Source of the DNA: Ascidiaceihabitans donghaensis
GTDB lineage: Bacteria > Pseudomonadota > Alphaproteobacteria > Rhodobacterales > Rhodobacteraceae
Length of the DNA: 64,000 nt
Assembly (NCBI RefSeq): GCF_900302465.1
Contig: NZ_OMOR01000001.1
Location: 310,001 to 374,000 of the forward strand
Direction of reading: 5' to 3'
Position numbers and translations under genes: made by a program
Notes under the pieces: generated by a model
Seen by the model: the letters and a program-made list of their open reading frames with translations, nothing else
What the model was told of the DNA's origin: nothing
Databases searched by the model: none
Shown here: piece by piece, positions 53,651 through 63,621 of the stretch
Layout of the letters: every line of letters starts with the position of its first letter
Position numbering within the stretch: the stretch's first letter is position 1

Positions 53651-54589
53651 CTAAGGCGTACCATGAGGGCTGGCATTCTGATGAGTTGGGGCGCCACGCA
53701 AAGGACCGCTTGTGCGCAAAGGCACAAGTTGCTGCAAACGGTCAAACCAGAACGGGGCGCCCAGCATCACAGCCAATGTGCTTAAGATCCAGCCAAATGC
53801 CTTGGCCAGCCAGTCTTGAAGATCGTAATCGCCCAAACAAGCCGTCGTAATGCACCCGTTGCCCGACCACCCCAAGGGATGCGGCATCAAGGTGGAGAAG
53901 GTGTTACTTAATGCTGTTGCATCGACGGTCGGAACAGCGCCGGTTTCGGAAACAGTTGCGTTGGATAAAACCGCTTGCGCCTTTTCGACAACGGCTTGCC
54001 GTAGGGCATCATCTTGCCAGATGGATTTGCTGATCTCCAATGTGTCTGCGTCTGCCATGACCACGATTATGGCCGCAGACAAACCGGACACCACGGTCAG
54101 ATGCCTTTTATAGACGCCCGATGCACGATCCATGACGGCATCGAACCACACTTCGATGCCGCTGTGAAAAAGTTCCAATGTGTTGTCTGCGTCCAAAGCG
54201 ATTTGTTTCAGGACATCTTCCAAGCCGGTGCCTTTGCCCAAGCCTTGCAATAGCTCAGATGGTTTTTGACCCTTGGCATCGCCGGTTTTTGCAAGTGTCG
54301 ACACAAGGGCTTTGGAAAACAAATGTGCTTCGACATAACTGGGCGCGGTTTTGGCGCTGATGTGTTGCGCTGTGCTTTGCCTGCTGAAGGACCGCATCAG
54401 ACCAGAGGCCCAAAAGCCGTCCCGCACTTGGGCGTCATCAAGGATCTTGTTTATTTCGTGAAACAGCACTTTGCCGCGCAACCGCAAAAAACCTGCGATG
54501 GCTTCGTTTATGCTGGTGCTGAGTAGGCTTAGAACCAAATAAACCAGCACAAGACCTATTGTGATGTCGACGATTGGGGGAATGGACAT
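53651..54589 (-). CDS. Unknown inner-membrane protein
   Basis: The 312-residue protein has an N-terminal membrane helix (ITIGLVLVYLVLSLLSTSINEAIAG), a soluble central part with a second hydrophobic stretch (LTVVSGLSAAIIVVMADAD), and a C-terminal helix (WILSTLAVMLGAPFWFD). The ends INEAIAGFLRLRGK and APFWFDRLQQLV look conserved-family-like, but no name can be assigned. Its ATG has GGAG upstream. It lies 74 bp after the haloperoxidase gene on the same strand, with a stem-loop between them. Confidence 0.65.
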   Translation of the reverse strand: MSIPPIVDITIGLVLVYLVLSLLSTSINEAIAGFLRLRGKVLFHEINKILDDAQVRDGFWASGLMRSFSRQSTAQHISAKTAPSYVEAHLFSKALVSTLAKTGDAKGQKPSELLQGLGKGTGLEDVLKQIALDADNTLELFHSGIEVWFDAVMDRASGVYKRHLTVVSGLSAAIIVVMADADTLEISKSIWQDDALRQAVVEKAQAVLSNATVSETGAVPTVDATALSNTFSTLMPHPLGWSGNGCITTACLGDYDLQDWLAKAFGWILSTLAVMLGAPFWFDRLQQLVPLRTSGPLRGAPTHQNASPHGTP

Positions 54590-54622
54590 AAAACAGCTCC
54601 GGAAAAGATCAGAGAAACCAGA

Positions 54623-54649
54623 AAGGCCGGCTCAAATATAGCCAGCCTT
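54623..54649. terminator. Stem-loop between haloperoxidase and membrane-protein genes
   Basis: AAGGCCGGCT and AGCCAGCCTT form a 10-bp stem (one G-T) with a 7-nt loop. On the minus strand it is followed by TCTGGTTTCT, a weak U-tract, 14 bp after the haloperoxidase stop. It is a probable partial terminator. Confidence 0.55.
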
Positions 54650-54663
54650 CCTTTTGGTGTATT

Positions 54664-56727
54664 TTACCGGCCCGGTGTTGGGTCAGCCGCTGTGAGCGTC
54701 CCATCGCTGCGGATTTTGACAGCTTTGACTTTGCCCATTGCACTGGGGTCCGCGCCTGTCAGCAACGCGTCTGGCAATCTGCGTTCCACCAGCAGCGGCA
54801 CTGTCATTTCCACGTTTTCTTCCGCATGATATGCCATCATTTGTTCGCGTAGAATGCCGATGGTGATCGCTTCGCCCAGAAGTGCCGATTCAATATAGTC
54901 GGTGTAGAAATGCACCCCACCGATGTTACGCGCATTCGAGATGTTCCAAATCAGCTTGTTCAGCTCGCCTTCCAGGGTCAGACCTTTTTCCATGGGCAGC
55001 GCCAAAGCATCAATCGTGACGTCTTCGGGGGACGCAGCGCAATCCGGAACCAGGGCTTGGTCCTTGGGCTTCACCAGATACGCTGGTGACTTTGGGTTCT
55101 TGTGATCGGACATGTTGAAAAAGGCTTTTAACAAAGTCACACACGCCCCGGCGACTGTCGCATGCCCCGCGCCATATGCGGGATGCATGGGTGACCCTTC
55201 CGGGAAAGCCATCGGCAGCAGCCACGTTGTATCCCCACAGTTTTTCTCGTTGTGCAGGCGCACTTCGGTCAGGATTTTGTCCAGCGCAGGGTCTGACCCT
55301 TGCGATGTGCCATCACTTGCATATGGATGGGTGTAAGGCGCGATCAGGCTGGCCATTTGGTGGCGGGCCAAGCATTCAGCGGATGTCCCGGTTGCGTCAT
55401 AAGGCGATGTTCCGGGCAAATCGCGGTGCGGGTGGTATTCCGTGAAAACGGTGTGAAACAGGGCAGCGGCTGCTTCCGGGCGCAAACGGCGGTGCACCGT
55501 AAACTTTTGCAAGCGTACCGCTTTTAACGCACGGCTCGACACTTCGGTGACCAACGTCAACAGATGCGGGCCACCAAACAAGGCAAACGGTTCGCGGTTA
55601 TTGCGTGATAAGGCATTGGCAGACGCGCCATGAAATGGGATGCCGGAATCAAAAGCAAACTTTTCATCCAGTAAAATCAACGCTGCATTCAGATATGCCT
55701 GATACAGTTGATCATCGTGCACATATGTGGCCATGTCGCGTAAGCTTGACATTCTACGTCGTGCCCCAGGGATAAATTCCGACGCAAGGGGGCGGACATT
55801 GGCCCCGTTCTGCACGTCGATATAATCGGCCCATTTCATCATGTAATCGGTTTCAGGTTTCGCCACGCGGACCTTTTGGTCGATGCTTTGTGCGCCATAG
55901 GCGATGGTGCCTGATGCGCGCTTTTTCAGGTCTCGTGTGCATCCGCCTGATCCCATAAACATCAATTGCGACAAGAATGGAGTGTGCCAGCTGTCTTCGC
56001 CTTCACCGCGAAATATATTGGATGGTGTCTGTTTTTTACCAAACCGGCGCCGGTCGCGTTGGGCGGCGTCCGCAGTATCGTTGAGCGCGTCGCGGCCTTT
56101 AAACCAGCGTAGGTGGCTAAGTGTGTCTGCAGCGTCTTTGGCCTTGGCATTGCATGAGGTGATCCGTTTGGCTGCGGCAGCAGACAATTTTTTGCCACCC
56201 AAGGTGGTTAACGCACCCACCAGTTCAGTGCTCATTAATGACGCAACGCCCCATTCGCGGCCCAGTGCCATTTGGTAAACCTCCGCAATCTCCGCCGCGA
56301 ATTCTGCTGATCCCGCTTCCGGGGCGGGGGGCATTGTCATGGCGCCAGGGTCGGGGCCCTCAAAGACAAAGGCATGCCCGGCCGTGGGGCTTTCCCACTG
56401 ACGATAAGGCGACCGATCCGCTTCGCAGTCCAGCGCTGCATGTGCGTTTGGATCAACGGTTAAAAAAGGCCCGCGGTGCGGGCTGACGGCGGCAAAAACG
56501 TTGGGATCATGTGTTTGGGTGCCTTTCGCAAAGTCACGATAATCCTGTTCGTTTTTCAGCAATCCGTTTTCACCATGAGACAAGCCTTTGGTGAAATTGA
56601 ACAGGAACGGTTCTTTGGGGTCATTGTTGGGGCGATGCACGGGATGGGGCATGCTTGTCGACAATTTGGTTGCTTTGTTTCGGGTGTGTTTGGCCGCTTT
56701 GTGGCGATTGGGTTCATGATAGGTCAT
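54664..56727 (-). CDS. Vanadium-dependent haloperoxidase, algal/cyanobacterial bromoperoxidase type
   Basis: The 687-residue enzyme starts at the ATG with AGAGGA upstream. The vanadate site is visible: Lys408 and Arg416 (KFTVHRRLRPEA, eight residues apart as in algal enzymes), His522 (HPAYGAGHATVAGA), and Arg600 and His606 (NARNIGGVHF, six apart). The serine that normally precedes Gly-His is Ala520. There is no signal peptide. It would oxidise bromide or iodide with hydrogen peroxide. A perfect palindrome about 130 bp upstream may be its operator. Confidence 0.88.
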   Translation of the reverse strand: MTYHEPNRHKAAKHTRNKATKLSTSMPHPVHRPNNDPKEPFLFNFTKGLSHGENGLLKNEQDYRDFAKGTQTHDPNVFAAVSPHRGPFLTVDPNAHAALDCEADRSPYRQWESPTAGHAFVFEGPDPGAMTMPPAPEAGSAEFAAEIAEVYQMALGREWGVASLMSTELVGALTTLGGKKLSAAAAKRITSCNAKAKDAADTLSHLRWFKGRDALNDTADAAQRDRRRFGKKQTPSNIFRGEGEDSWHTPFLSQLMFMGSGGCTRDLKKRASGTIAYGAQSIDQKVRVAKPETDYMMKWADYIDVQNGANVRPLASEFIPGARRRMSSLRDMATYVHDDQLYQAYLNAALILLDEKFAFDSGIPFHGASANALSRNNREPFALFGGPHLLTLVTEVSSRALKAVRLQKFTVHRRLRPEAAAALFHTVFTEYHPHRDLPGTSPYDATGTSAECLARHQMASLIAPYTHPYASDGTSQGSDPALDKILTEVRLHNEKNCGDTTWLLPMAFPEGSPMHPAYGAGHATVAGACVTLLKAFFNMSDHKNPKSPAYLVKPKDQALVPDCAASPEDVTIDALALPMEKGLTLEGELNKLIWNISNARNIGGVHFYTDYIESALLGEAITIGILREQMMAYHAEENVEMTVPLLVERRLPDALLTGADPSAMGKVKAVKIRSDGTLTAADPTPGR

Positions 56728-56858
56728 TATGAAATCCTCTTGAAAAATTGCTTGATCAACGCCGCCACGCGCTTGGGCACAGTAAAATCTGCGCCGCGCG
56801 TGGCGACTTGGGGAGAATGAAGAGAACGCTCAGATCATCAGCTGCGGGAAGGAAAAGG

Positions 56859-56890
56859 ATCATTTGAACGCAAAAAATTGTTCAAATGAT
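56859..56890. promoter_or_regulatory. Perfect 11-bp inverted repeat upstream of the haloperoxidase gene
   Basis: ATCATTTGAAC (56859-56869) and GTTCAAATGAT (56880-56890) are exact inverted arms with a 10-nt A-rich centre. There is no adjacent U-tract. The position about 130 bp before the haloperoxidase ATG suits a regulator-binding site. Confidence 0.5.
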
Positions 56891-57473
56891 GTACTGGTTA
56901 AAATGCAACTGGTATAAATGATCGTCACGCCGCTTCGGAAGTAAGCACAGCGTGTCGCGCCACCCGTGAGCGGCGCGTCAATCAATCGTTAGCAAAGGGT
57001 TAACGATTTGTTCGAGCTTGAAAATCTAAGATGAAATTGGAACGGCAACCTCTGAAAAACGACTTGGCACGTCTGAGATCTTGCGAGTTGGCTGTTCATG
57101 TGTCCACGTTCGCCCACGGCGGTGTTGCTCTATGTATTGCTTGGAAATTTGAAGCGGTGATTGAGCTTTTCGGCGAAATGCTTAGGCCCGTAAAGCTGCT
57201 GATCATGCCAGCAAAACCTATGGCCGAAAAACATCCGTGACTTGTGTATTAGGAAAACCGCGACGGAGATACACTGTTTGAGCCGTGGATCATAAACATG
57301 AATCTGGTGGGCCAAAGGTATCGACCTTAGCAAGTCAATGAACCGGGTGAGTTGGCCCTGCAAATCTATGCTGGCTTTCTAATTCGTATACCGCTTCAGA
57401 GGCAAAGAGTCGGATGTGTCGGGGTGACACTGGGTCATGTCCATCGGAACAGAAGCTACGCTCCCCGCTGCCG
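56891..57473. other. Stretch without a recognisable gene
   Basis: Apart from the palindrome just before it, I see no supported gene here. Short open frames at 57031-57240 (+) and 57130-57363 (-) lack ribosome-binding sites and family resemblance. The segment separates the haloperoxidase unit from the flagellar operon's 3' end. It may be a decayed insertion. Confidence 0.5.
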
Positions 57474-58577
57474 TTAACGCACGATGAATTCTGCGTGTAA
57501 TGCACCTGCGGCTTTTATGCTTTTTAGAATATCGATCATATCTCTGGGAGATACGCCCAAAGCGTTGAGACCACCTATGACTTCCGACAAAGACGCACCT
57601 GACGGTATTTCTGCTAAACCAATGCCGGGCTCTTCTTCGATGGCTGCATCCGTACGTGGAATAACAACGGTCTCACCCTGCGCAAATGGGTTGGGTTGAA
57701 CCACCAAAGGGGCCTCTTGAATACGTAAAACAAGATTGCCTTGGGACACAGCAACTCGCGATATGCGAACATCTTCGCCCATAACGATCGTGCCCGAACG
57801 TTGATCGACGATAACGCGGGCCTTGCGTTCCGGCTCAACTGAAATGTTTTCAATACGTCCCAACGCGTGCGCGACTGAAATCATACGCGTGCCTTCAATG
57901 TTGAGTGAAACAGTGCCAGAGTCCAACATCAGTGCAACACGACGCCCGAAGTTTTTGTTAATTGCTTCTTCGATGCGTGCAGCTGTCGTAAAGTCCGCAT
58001 CACGCAGTGCAAGACGCACGTCTTCCAAATCCGATAAGTTAAAGTCGATCTCACGCTCGACGCGCGCTCCGGAAGGAATGACACCAGCTGTTGGCACACC
58101 CTGTGTAACCTTGGCGCCGTCGCCTTCCGCAACTGCGCCGCCCGCAATAATCGTGCCTTGGGCCACAGCATAGATCGCCCCGTCCGCCGCATTGAGCGGT
58201 GTCATGATTAAGGTTCCCCCCAACAGGCTTTTGGCATCACCAATCGCAGAGACGGTAACATCCACCTGCCCTCCGGTTCGGGCAAAGGGTGGAAGGCTTG
58301 CAGTCACCAAAACTGCGGCAACGTTCTTTGGTCTGAACTGTTCGCCTGCGACGTTTACCCCCAAGCGTTCCAAAATATTGGACATTATCTCTTCGGTGAA
58401 AGGAGAGTTTCGCAAACCGTCACCGGAGCCGTTCAATCCGACCACCAAGCCGTACCCGACAAGGTCGTTGCCGCGTACGCCGTCGAATTCAACCAGGTCT
58501 TTGATGCGTACTGGTCCCGCAGTCACACTGAAGGCCAGTGCCATCCATACCACAATTGCCATGATGAAGCGGATCAT
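57474..58577 (-). CDS. flgI: Flagellar P-ring protein FlgI
   Basis: The 367-residue protein has a signal peptide (MIRFIMAIVVWMALAFSVTAG). Family blocks include VRIKDLVEFDGVRGNDLVGYGLVVGLNGSGD, LGGTLIMTPL and the C-terminal AAGALHAEFIVR. It forms the periplasmic P ring around the flagellar rod. Its start overlaps flgL by four bases, placing it last in flgE-K-L-I. Confidence 0.95.
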   Translation of the reverse strand: MIRFIMAIVVWMALAFSVTAGPVRIKDLVEFDGVRGNDLVGYGLVVGLNGSGDGLRNSPFTEEIMSNILERLGVNVAGEQFRPKNVAAVLVTASLPPFARTGGQVDVTVSAIGDAKSLLGGTLIMTPLNAADGAIYAVAQGTIIAGGAVAEGDGAKVTQGVPTAGVIPSGARVEREIDFNLSDLEDVRLALRDADFTTAARIEEAINKNFGRRVALMLDSGTVSLNIEGTRMISVAHALGRIENISVEPERKARVIVDQRSGTIVMGEDVRISRVAVSQGNLVLRIQEAPLVVQPNPFAQGETVVIPRTDAAIEEEPGIGLAEIPSGASLSEVIGGLNALGVSPRDMIDILKSIKAAGALHAEFIVR

Positions 58578-59578
58578 AGGAAATTGACCAAAGTTAATTC
58601 CGATGACCGAACGGTGACAGTATATAGACTTTGTAATTGAAATTGGACTTCCTCCAGGCGTGTGGCTGTCTCATAGGGATCTACGCTTAACAAAGCGCCT
58701 TTGGCGTATTCCAAACTCGTGCTTTCTATTGAATTGCGTGTTGCGATGTCATCGATGCGCTCTTCGATAAAGCCGATATTCGCGCGCAACGCTGTCACAT
58801 CGGCGGCATTTGTCATCAACCCGACGCCAGCATCGTTCAACAAGGCCGCACGTTCGGTGAAATCAATCCCCAAAGCCGCGTCGTCTGCCAGGGCCGCGAC
58901 CGCCACGTTTCGTATGACGTCTTTAATTGCCTCATCATTCGCACGTACATCCAATGACAAATCCTCATGCTCTGAGAGGCGAAATGGTGCCATTGCGTCA
59001 CTAGAACCTTGATAAATCACGGCATCAAAACCGGCGGGGTCGGCAAACCATGCGTCGACTGCTGCGAGTTTATCAGTTGGTCCAATTTGACCTGCCATAA
59101 CACTTCTGACGGAGTTCAAAATATCGGTGGATGAGGCAAGAGGTGCCTGATTTGACGCGGTGCCTGAAAAAATACTACGTCCCGCAAGATCAGTGTTCAG
59201 CGTGTTCACTATAGCGCCCAACTGTTCACGGGCTTCTACCGTGACTTGTCTGGATACAGCGTCGATACCGCCTGCAACAACAGACAGAATATTGGTTCCC
59301 AGATCGGTGCTTTGTGTTTGCACCACGTCTAAAGCGCTTTGCATCGCACTGGTGAATTGTGTGGCTTCTGCAGAGGAAGTTTTATAGGCATTCAGGTGCG
59401 ACATACTGGTTTCGATGTCGCTTAAGTAGCTGAAATTCCCGGCTAGTATGCTTTTTATGTCCGCGATTTGACCGCTGGCCAGTTCTTGATTCAATTTGGA
59501 CATTTCAGCCCTTAGGCCGCTTCCTCGTCGCTGCAAAAGATATGAATGGGCGAGATCGCCGATGGAAACACTATTCAT
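58574..59578 (-). CDS. flgL: Hook-filament junction protein FlgL
   Basis: The 334-residue protein has flagellin-like N- and C-terminal helices (LAHSYLLQRRGSGLRAEMSKL, and YETATRLEEVQFQLQSLYTV). Its position between flgK and flgI, two bases after the flgK stop, identifies it as FlgL rather than flagellin. It joins the hook to the filament. Confidence 0.87.
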   Translation of the reverse strand: MNSVSIGDLAHSYLLQRRGSGLRAEMSKLNQELASGQIADIKSILAGNFSYLSDIETSMSHLNAYKTSSAEATQFTSAMQSALDVVQTQSTDLGTNILSVVAGGIDAVSRQVTVEAREQLGAIVNTLNTDLAGRSIFSGTASNQAPLASSTDILNSVRSVMAGQIGPTDKLAAVDAWFADPAGFDAVIYQGSSDAMAPFRLSEHEDLSLDVRANDEAIKDVIRNVAVAALADDAALGIDFTERAALLNDAGVGLMTNAADVTALRANIGFIEERIDDIATRNSIESTSLEYAKGALLSVDPYETATRLEEVQFQLQSLYTVTVRSSELTLVNFL

Positions 59579-59580
59579 CT

Positions 59581-61035
59581 TCAGATCCTCAGAATTGTTT
59601 GCATCATGTCGTCGACTGTTTCGATAATTCGGGCATTTGCTGCATATGCTTGTTCAATTAAAATCAAGCGGCGCAGCTCCTCGTCGCTGTCAACACCATC
59701 AGCCAATTCAAGCTGCGTCAGCTCTTGCAATTGTGTGGACGCGAAGCTGAGTTGCTGGTCCGAATTTTTACGATCGGCCGCCAATGTCGACATCATGGAG
59801 GCAGTTAAGTCGTTCGCGTCATAGCTGCCAGTTCCGAACCCGCCGGATCCCGGGACCCTTGTTGTCTCCAGTGCGTCACCTAAAGACTGAAGCAGGCGTG
59901 CATCGCCTACGTTTCCAGGCGCTGCAGCCCCGATCCCATCCCTAAGTCTCCATGTTTCGCCCCCCTGTTTGGGGTCTACCAGGGCATTTAAAGATATCCG
60001 GTCGGACAGGCCAACTTCATCCAAAGGGTCAAAGGCTGTGCCGCCATCTGTGAAAAGACCTGCCATACCGACCCCAAGCGTCGGGTCCACGGCTGGATCT
60101 TGAAACCGTTCAATCAAGTCCCTTGCGACGGCGTCCAACTTTTCCTGTGCTTGAGGCGCAAGTTCGTCACGAATTGCAAATTGAGCTCCCAATGTCCCGC
60201 CGCGGAGTGACCCACGTTCCGATCCTGTTTGGACGGGGTTATCGTTGACCGTTAGACCTGAAAGCGAACCTGCCGCTTCGGACATGTAGGGGGTCACAAT
60301 GTTGACGGGATCAAAGCCAACCTCTGCGGCGGATCCGTCTAACAGAACGGAGCCCCCTGTGGTGTAAAGTGCGATGGATCCGTATTGGCGTTGAACGGTG
60401 CGTACAGGGACCATTTCGCTAACTTCATCAACAAGTTTTTGGCGGACGTCATGTAAGGCTGCAGCATCTCCACCTTGAGAAAAGGTTGACGTGATCATAC
60501 CGTTGAGATCTTCAAGCTCTTGAAGTGCATCGTTCAGACGTCTGACCTGTGCGTCTATGGATCGGTCTGCTTGCGTGCGGGCGTCCTGAATTTCACTCGC
60601 GGCTACGTTGATTTTGGTTGCCAGATCACGGGCACTGTTGAGGGCAGCACCAAGGCGTTCAGGGGCATCAGGGCGGCTTGATGCAGTGATAAGACTGTTT
60701 CCCAAATCCGCGACCCTTGCGGACAACGAATTCGGGTCATCGGGCGTACCCAGCATCGTTTCCAGCTGATCAAGAAAGCCCGCAGTGGCGCTCCGATTGC
60801 CAAAAGTCGCGCTGGCCAATTGTCGATCCGCCAGTAACACGGGATCGACATTGCGCACGATTCCATCAATGCGCACACCACCGTTGCCTCCCATGATCGA
60901 CGGAGACAATTCCAGCATGCGTTTTGCATATCCCGGTGTCAGTGCGTTTGACAGGTTCGACGACACGACTTCGGCTGCACGCCCCGTTGCACGCAAGCCC
61001 GACATCGCATTGTTTAAAGCGCCACTGATTGTCAT
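59581..61035 (-). CDS. flgK: Hook-associated protein FlgK
   Basis: The 484-residue protein has the rod/hook N-terminal domain (ALNNAMSGLRATGRAAEVVSSNLSN) and the C-terminal helix (LILIEQAYAANARIIETVDDMM). A long central region carries coiled-coil stretches. It is the first hook-filament junction protein. It is followed immediately by flgL. Confidence 0.93.
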   Translation of the reverse strand: MTISGALNNAMSGLRATGRAAEVVSSNLSNALTPGYAKRMLELSPSIMGGNGGVRIDGIVRNVDPVLLADRQLASATFGNRSATAGFLDQLETMLGTPDDPNSLSARVADLGNSLITASSRPDAPERLGAALNSARDLATKINVAASEIQDARTQADRSIDAQVRRLNDALQELEDLNGMITSTFSQGGDAAALHDVRQKLVDEVSEMVPVRTVQRQYGSIALYTTGGSVLLDGSAAEVGFDPVNIVTPYMSEAAGSLSGLTVNDNPVQTGSERGSLRGGTLGAQFAIRDELAPQAQEKLDAVARDLIERFQDPAVDPTLGVGMAGLFTDGGTAFDPLDEVGLSDRISLNALVDPKQGGETWRLRDGIGAAAPGNVGDARLLQSLGDALETTRVPGSGGFGTGSYDANDLTASMMSTLAADRKNSDQQLSFASTQLQELTQLELADGVDSDEELRRLILIEQAYAANARIIETVDDMMQTILRI

Positions 61036-61105
61036 GGATTTCCCTCAATTTGTGCTGACCAGTCAGCTGAGAATGTGAAGGGAGCGGGCGTGATGCCCGC
61101 ACCGT

Positions 61106-62416
61106 TTATCGTTTGATGTTCGTTGTTTCTTGCAGCATTTCATCCACTGTTTGGATGACTTTGGCATTTGAAGAATAGGCCCGTTGTGTTTGGATCATTG
61201 CTGTCAATTCACCTGCAACGTCTGTTGCGGATTCTTCCCTTGCAAAGGAAACCACATCGCCTGTCGGGCCATCACCTGCGTCCCAAAGAAAATACGACCC
61301 GCTTTCTGGTGAGGGCAAATATGTTTGATTGTCGAGCGCGACCATTCCGTTGGGGTTGGGCAAGTCAACCAATGGCACCTGATAGATCGTTCGGGTGATC
61401 CCAGTATCGAAGAATGCGTGGACGTACCCATTCGCATCCACCTCAACACTGGTCATATTGCCGACAGGTGATCCGTCTTTGATGATCGATACCGGCGCGA
61501 AGTCATCAGACACCTGCGTTAACCCGTCGCTTTCGCCAATTTGTCCGATGTTGATTTCCATTGGACCGCCTTCGACGTTCACGATGAAGCTGCCTGTGGC
61601 GGGGTCATATGTGCCACCTACGCCCCCAACGGTCGCCACCGAGGCCAATGTGCCCCCTGATGTGCGCGTGTCGTCGAAGGTCAACGTGTATTCCCCGATT
61701 GTGACGCCAGGCTGCGCGGAATCAGTCAAAGTCATTGTCCATTCGTTGGACGATGCAGTGCCCGAAGGTACAGTTGGGGTAAATGTAACTGCGATGTTTT
61801 CCGATGTGCCAAGATTGTCAAAGTATTCGACAGAGGTTTCCCGAATGTCGCCGACTGCGCCTGGTTCGGTTTCCGTGGCGGGTAGATTGATGCCCAATTG
61901 AATGCGCGTTGTTGGTTCACCCGAGAACTGGTTGACGTTGATTTGGATGGGTTCCAAACCATCTGCTGTATCTCTTGGGTAAAGTGGAACGGACCCATCG
62001 GGCAGTGCTGGCCATCCCAATAAAACCAGGCCGGATTGCGACCGCAAATACCCTTCTGCATCAGTCCGGAAAGATCCGGTTGTCGTCAGAAACATCTGAT
62101 TTGAACCGTTGCCAACCTCGACTTCGGAGGCTTGAGCGACTGGCAACATGCCCCGTCCACGAACAGCCAAATCTGTAGCGTTGGAAGTGGACACCAAAGG
62201 CCCGCGTTCATCAATCAATCTGTGTGCGGTTGCTCGAACACCGCCAGCGGAATACGTGCCACCAGCGGACGAAATAACCATGGACTGGAAATCTGTTGCG
62301 ACCCGTTTGTATCCGTAAGTTGACGAATTTGCGATGTTGTCTGAAATCGACGCAAGCCGCGTCGCATTTGATTGAAGCCCGGCCACACCTGCATTGAGAG
62401 AAGAGGAAATTGTCAT
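61106..62416 (-). CDS. flgE: Flagellar hook protein FlgE
   Basis: The ATG at 62416 gives 436 residues. The N-terminal rod motif is SSLNAGVAGLQSNATRLASISDNIANSSTYGYKR (in part), and the C-terminal helix is AMIQTQRAYSSNAKVIQTVDEML. The central region has the beta-rich hook domains (SVEYFDNLGTSENIAVTF). It polymerises into the flexible hook. It starts the flgE-flgK-flgL-flgI run. Confidence 0.93.
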   Translation of the reverse strand: MTISSSLNAGVAGLQSNATRLASISDNIANSSTYGYKRVATDFQSMVISSAGGTYSAGGVRATAHRLIDERGPLVSTSNATDLAVRGRGMLPVAQASEVEVGNGSNQMFLTTTGSFRTDAEGYLRSQSGLVLLGWPALPDGSVPLYPRDTADGLEPIQINVNQFSGEPTTRIQLGINLPATETEPGAVGDIRETSVEYFDNLGTSENIAVTFTPTVPSGTASSNEWTMTLTDSAQPGVTIGEYTLTFDDTRTSGGTLASVATVGGVGGTYDPATGSFIVNVEGGPMEINIGQIGESDGLTQVSDDFAPVSIIKDGSPVGNMTSVEVDANGYVHAFFDTGITRTIYQVPLVDLPNPNGMVALDNQTYLPSPESGSYFLWDAGDGPTGDVVSFAREESATDVAGELTAMIQTQRAYSSNAKVIQTVDEMLQETTNIKR

Positions 62417-62539
62417 GGAAACGCCTTTCTGCTGCACCACTCTGAATTGAAGCAACTGATAGGCCATGCGATTTAACGCGGAGCTAACATTTAAAATGCG
62501 TTCTATTTATTCCGCTTTTTGTTTGAGACTGCGCAAAGG

Positions 62540-63385
62540 TCATTCGCGCAGCATTACTATTTCCAAACGGTTGTTCCGCAACGCCATTGGATCACGAGAG
62601 ACAGGTTCCCGATCTGCGTGGCCCGTGACACGCTGAATCCGGTTAGCTTTCATGCCGACATCTTCAAGAAGTAGTCGCATTGCCGTGGCCTGTTGGGCCG
62701 ACATGTCCCACACGCGGTTTTCAGCGACGACGATGGGTTTTGCCGGTACGTGGCCGCCAACAGCCACTTCATTCGTTACAGTTTTGGCCATGTCCACAAT
62801 CAATACAGCAAGACTGCGCAACAGTGACGTGGGTTGGTCTGTGCCCGGTTCAAACAATAAACTGTCTTCTCGGGCGAATAGCTCAATAATCAGCCCTTCA
62901 TCTGTGACGCGTGTTGTTATGTGTTTCAGAGCGTTTTCCATCACGGCGCTTTCACCGCCATGCCCCAATAGCAAGGCTTCCATTGTTTCAAATGCCTGAT
63001 TCTCCGCATCGGCATTGGCTGCACCACCTTCTTCGGACATGCCGGAGTCTCCGCGGGCTTGGCCCTGTTCCGTTGGGCGCTGGGCGGTTGCCCCTGTACC
63101 ATTTTGCGGCAAGGTTTCTTCGGAAAACACGCTGCGTCCGCCAAAGGCGCCGTCGCCGCCGCCAGAAATACGGTTGATTGGAATCGTCGGCGAAAAGTAA
63201 TCCGCGATTCCCTTGCGTTGTTTTTCCGTCGTTGCGTTTAACAGCCACATCAACATAAAGAACGCCATCATCGCGGTCACAAAATCCGCATAAGCGACTT
63301 TCCAGGCCCCACCATGGTGCCCGCCGCCTTTGATAACTTTTTTCTTCTTTATGATGATGGGTGCGACATTTGCTTGCGCAGTCAT
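62540..63385 (-). CDS. motB: Flagellar motor stator protein MotB
   Basis: The ATG at 63385 with GAGG upstream gives 281 residues. A Lys/Gly/His-rich N-terminus (IIIKKKKVIKGGGHHGGAW) precedes the single membrane helix with its proton-binding Asp (VAYADFVTAMMAFFMLMWLL). A plug-like region and a C-terminal OmpA-type peptidoglycan-binding domain follow (QRVTGHADREPV, NNRLEIVML). It anchors the stator to the cell wall. motA is not adjacent in this window. Confidence 0.93.
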   Translation of the reverse strand: MTAQANVAPIIIKKKKVIKGGGHHGGAWKVAYADFVTAMMAFFMLMWLLNATTEKQRKGIADYFSPTIPINRISGGGDGAFGGRSVFSEETLPQNGTGATAQRPTEQGQARGDSGMSEEGGAANADAENQAFETMEALLLGHGGESAVMENALKHITTRVTDEGLIIELFAREDSLLFEPGTDQPTSLLRSLAVLIVDMAKTVTNEVAVGGHVPAKPIVVAENRVWDMSAQQATAMRLLLEDVGMKANRIQRVTGHADREPVSRDPMALRNNRLEIVMLRE

Positions 63386-63561
63386 TTCCACCACCTCATT
63401 TTCACCCAAGTGCAGGTGTAGCAGGCAGGTCTTACGCGGCTCTTAACAATTAGAATTGTCATGATCTTGTTGCAGATTTGTGACCGCCTTAAGAAACAAC
63501 ACGACAACTAAGTTCGGATGTCTAAAGGTGCGCCAAGCCATATTAGGAAGTTACATCTGAA

Positions 63562-63608
63562 ATTCAGAAGATATTGATTTCTACAGTTGCATGTCCTATC
63601 TTCTGAAT
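63562..63608. promoter_or_regulatory. Perfect 12-bp inverted repeat upstream of the padR gene
   Basis: ATTCAGAAGATA (63562-63573) and TATCTTCTGAAT (63597-63608) are exact inverted arms with a 23-nt centre. It ends 13 bp before the padR ATG. PadR-family repressors bind long palindromes in their own promoters, so this is a strong operator candidate. Confidence 0.65.
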
Positions 63609-63621
63609 ATCAGGAGATATT

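Noticed and set aside
53569-53654. Short plus-strand frame MRPPFAIPFNKRFAGEP... ahead of the unknown membrane-protein gene
   Set aside because: It has only 28 residues from its ATG, no ribosome-binding site and no known match. It may be a remnant but cannot be supported.
57031-57363. Short overlapping open frames on both strands
   Set aside because: They have no ribosome-binding site and no recognisable family or domain pattern.
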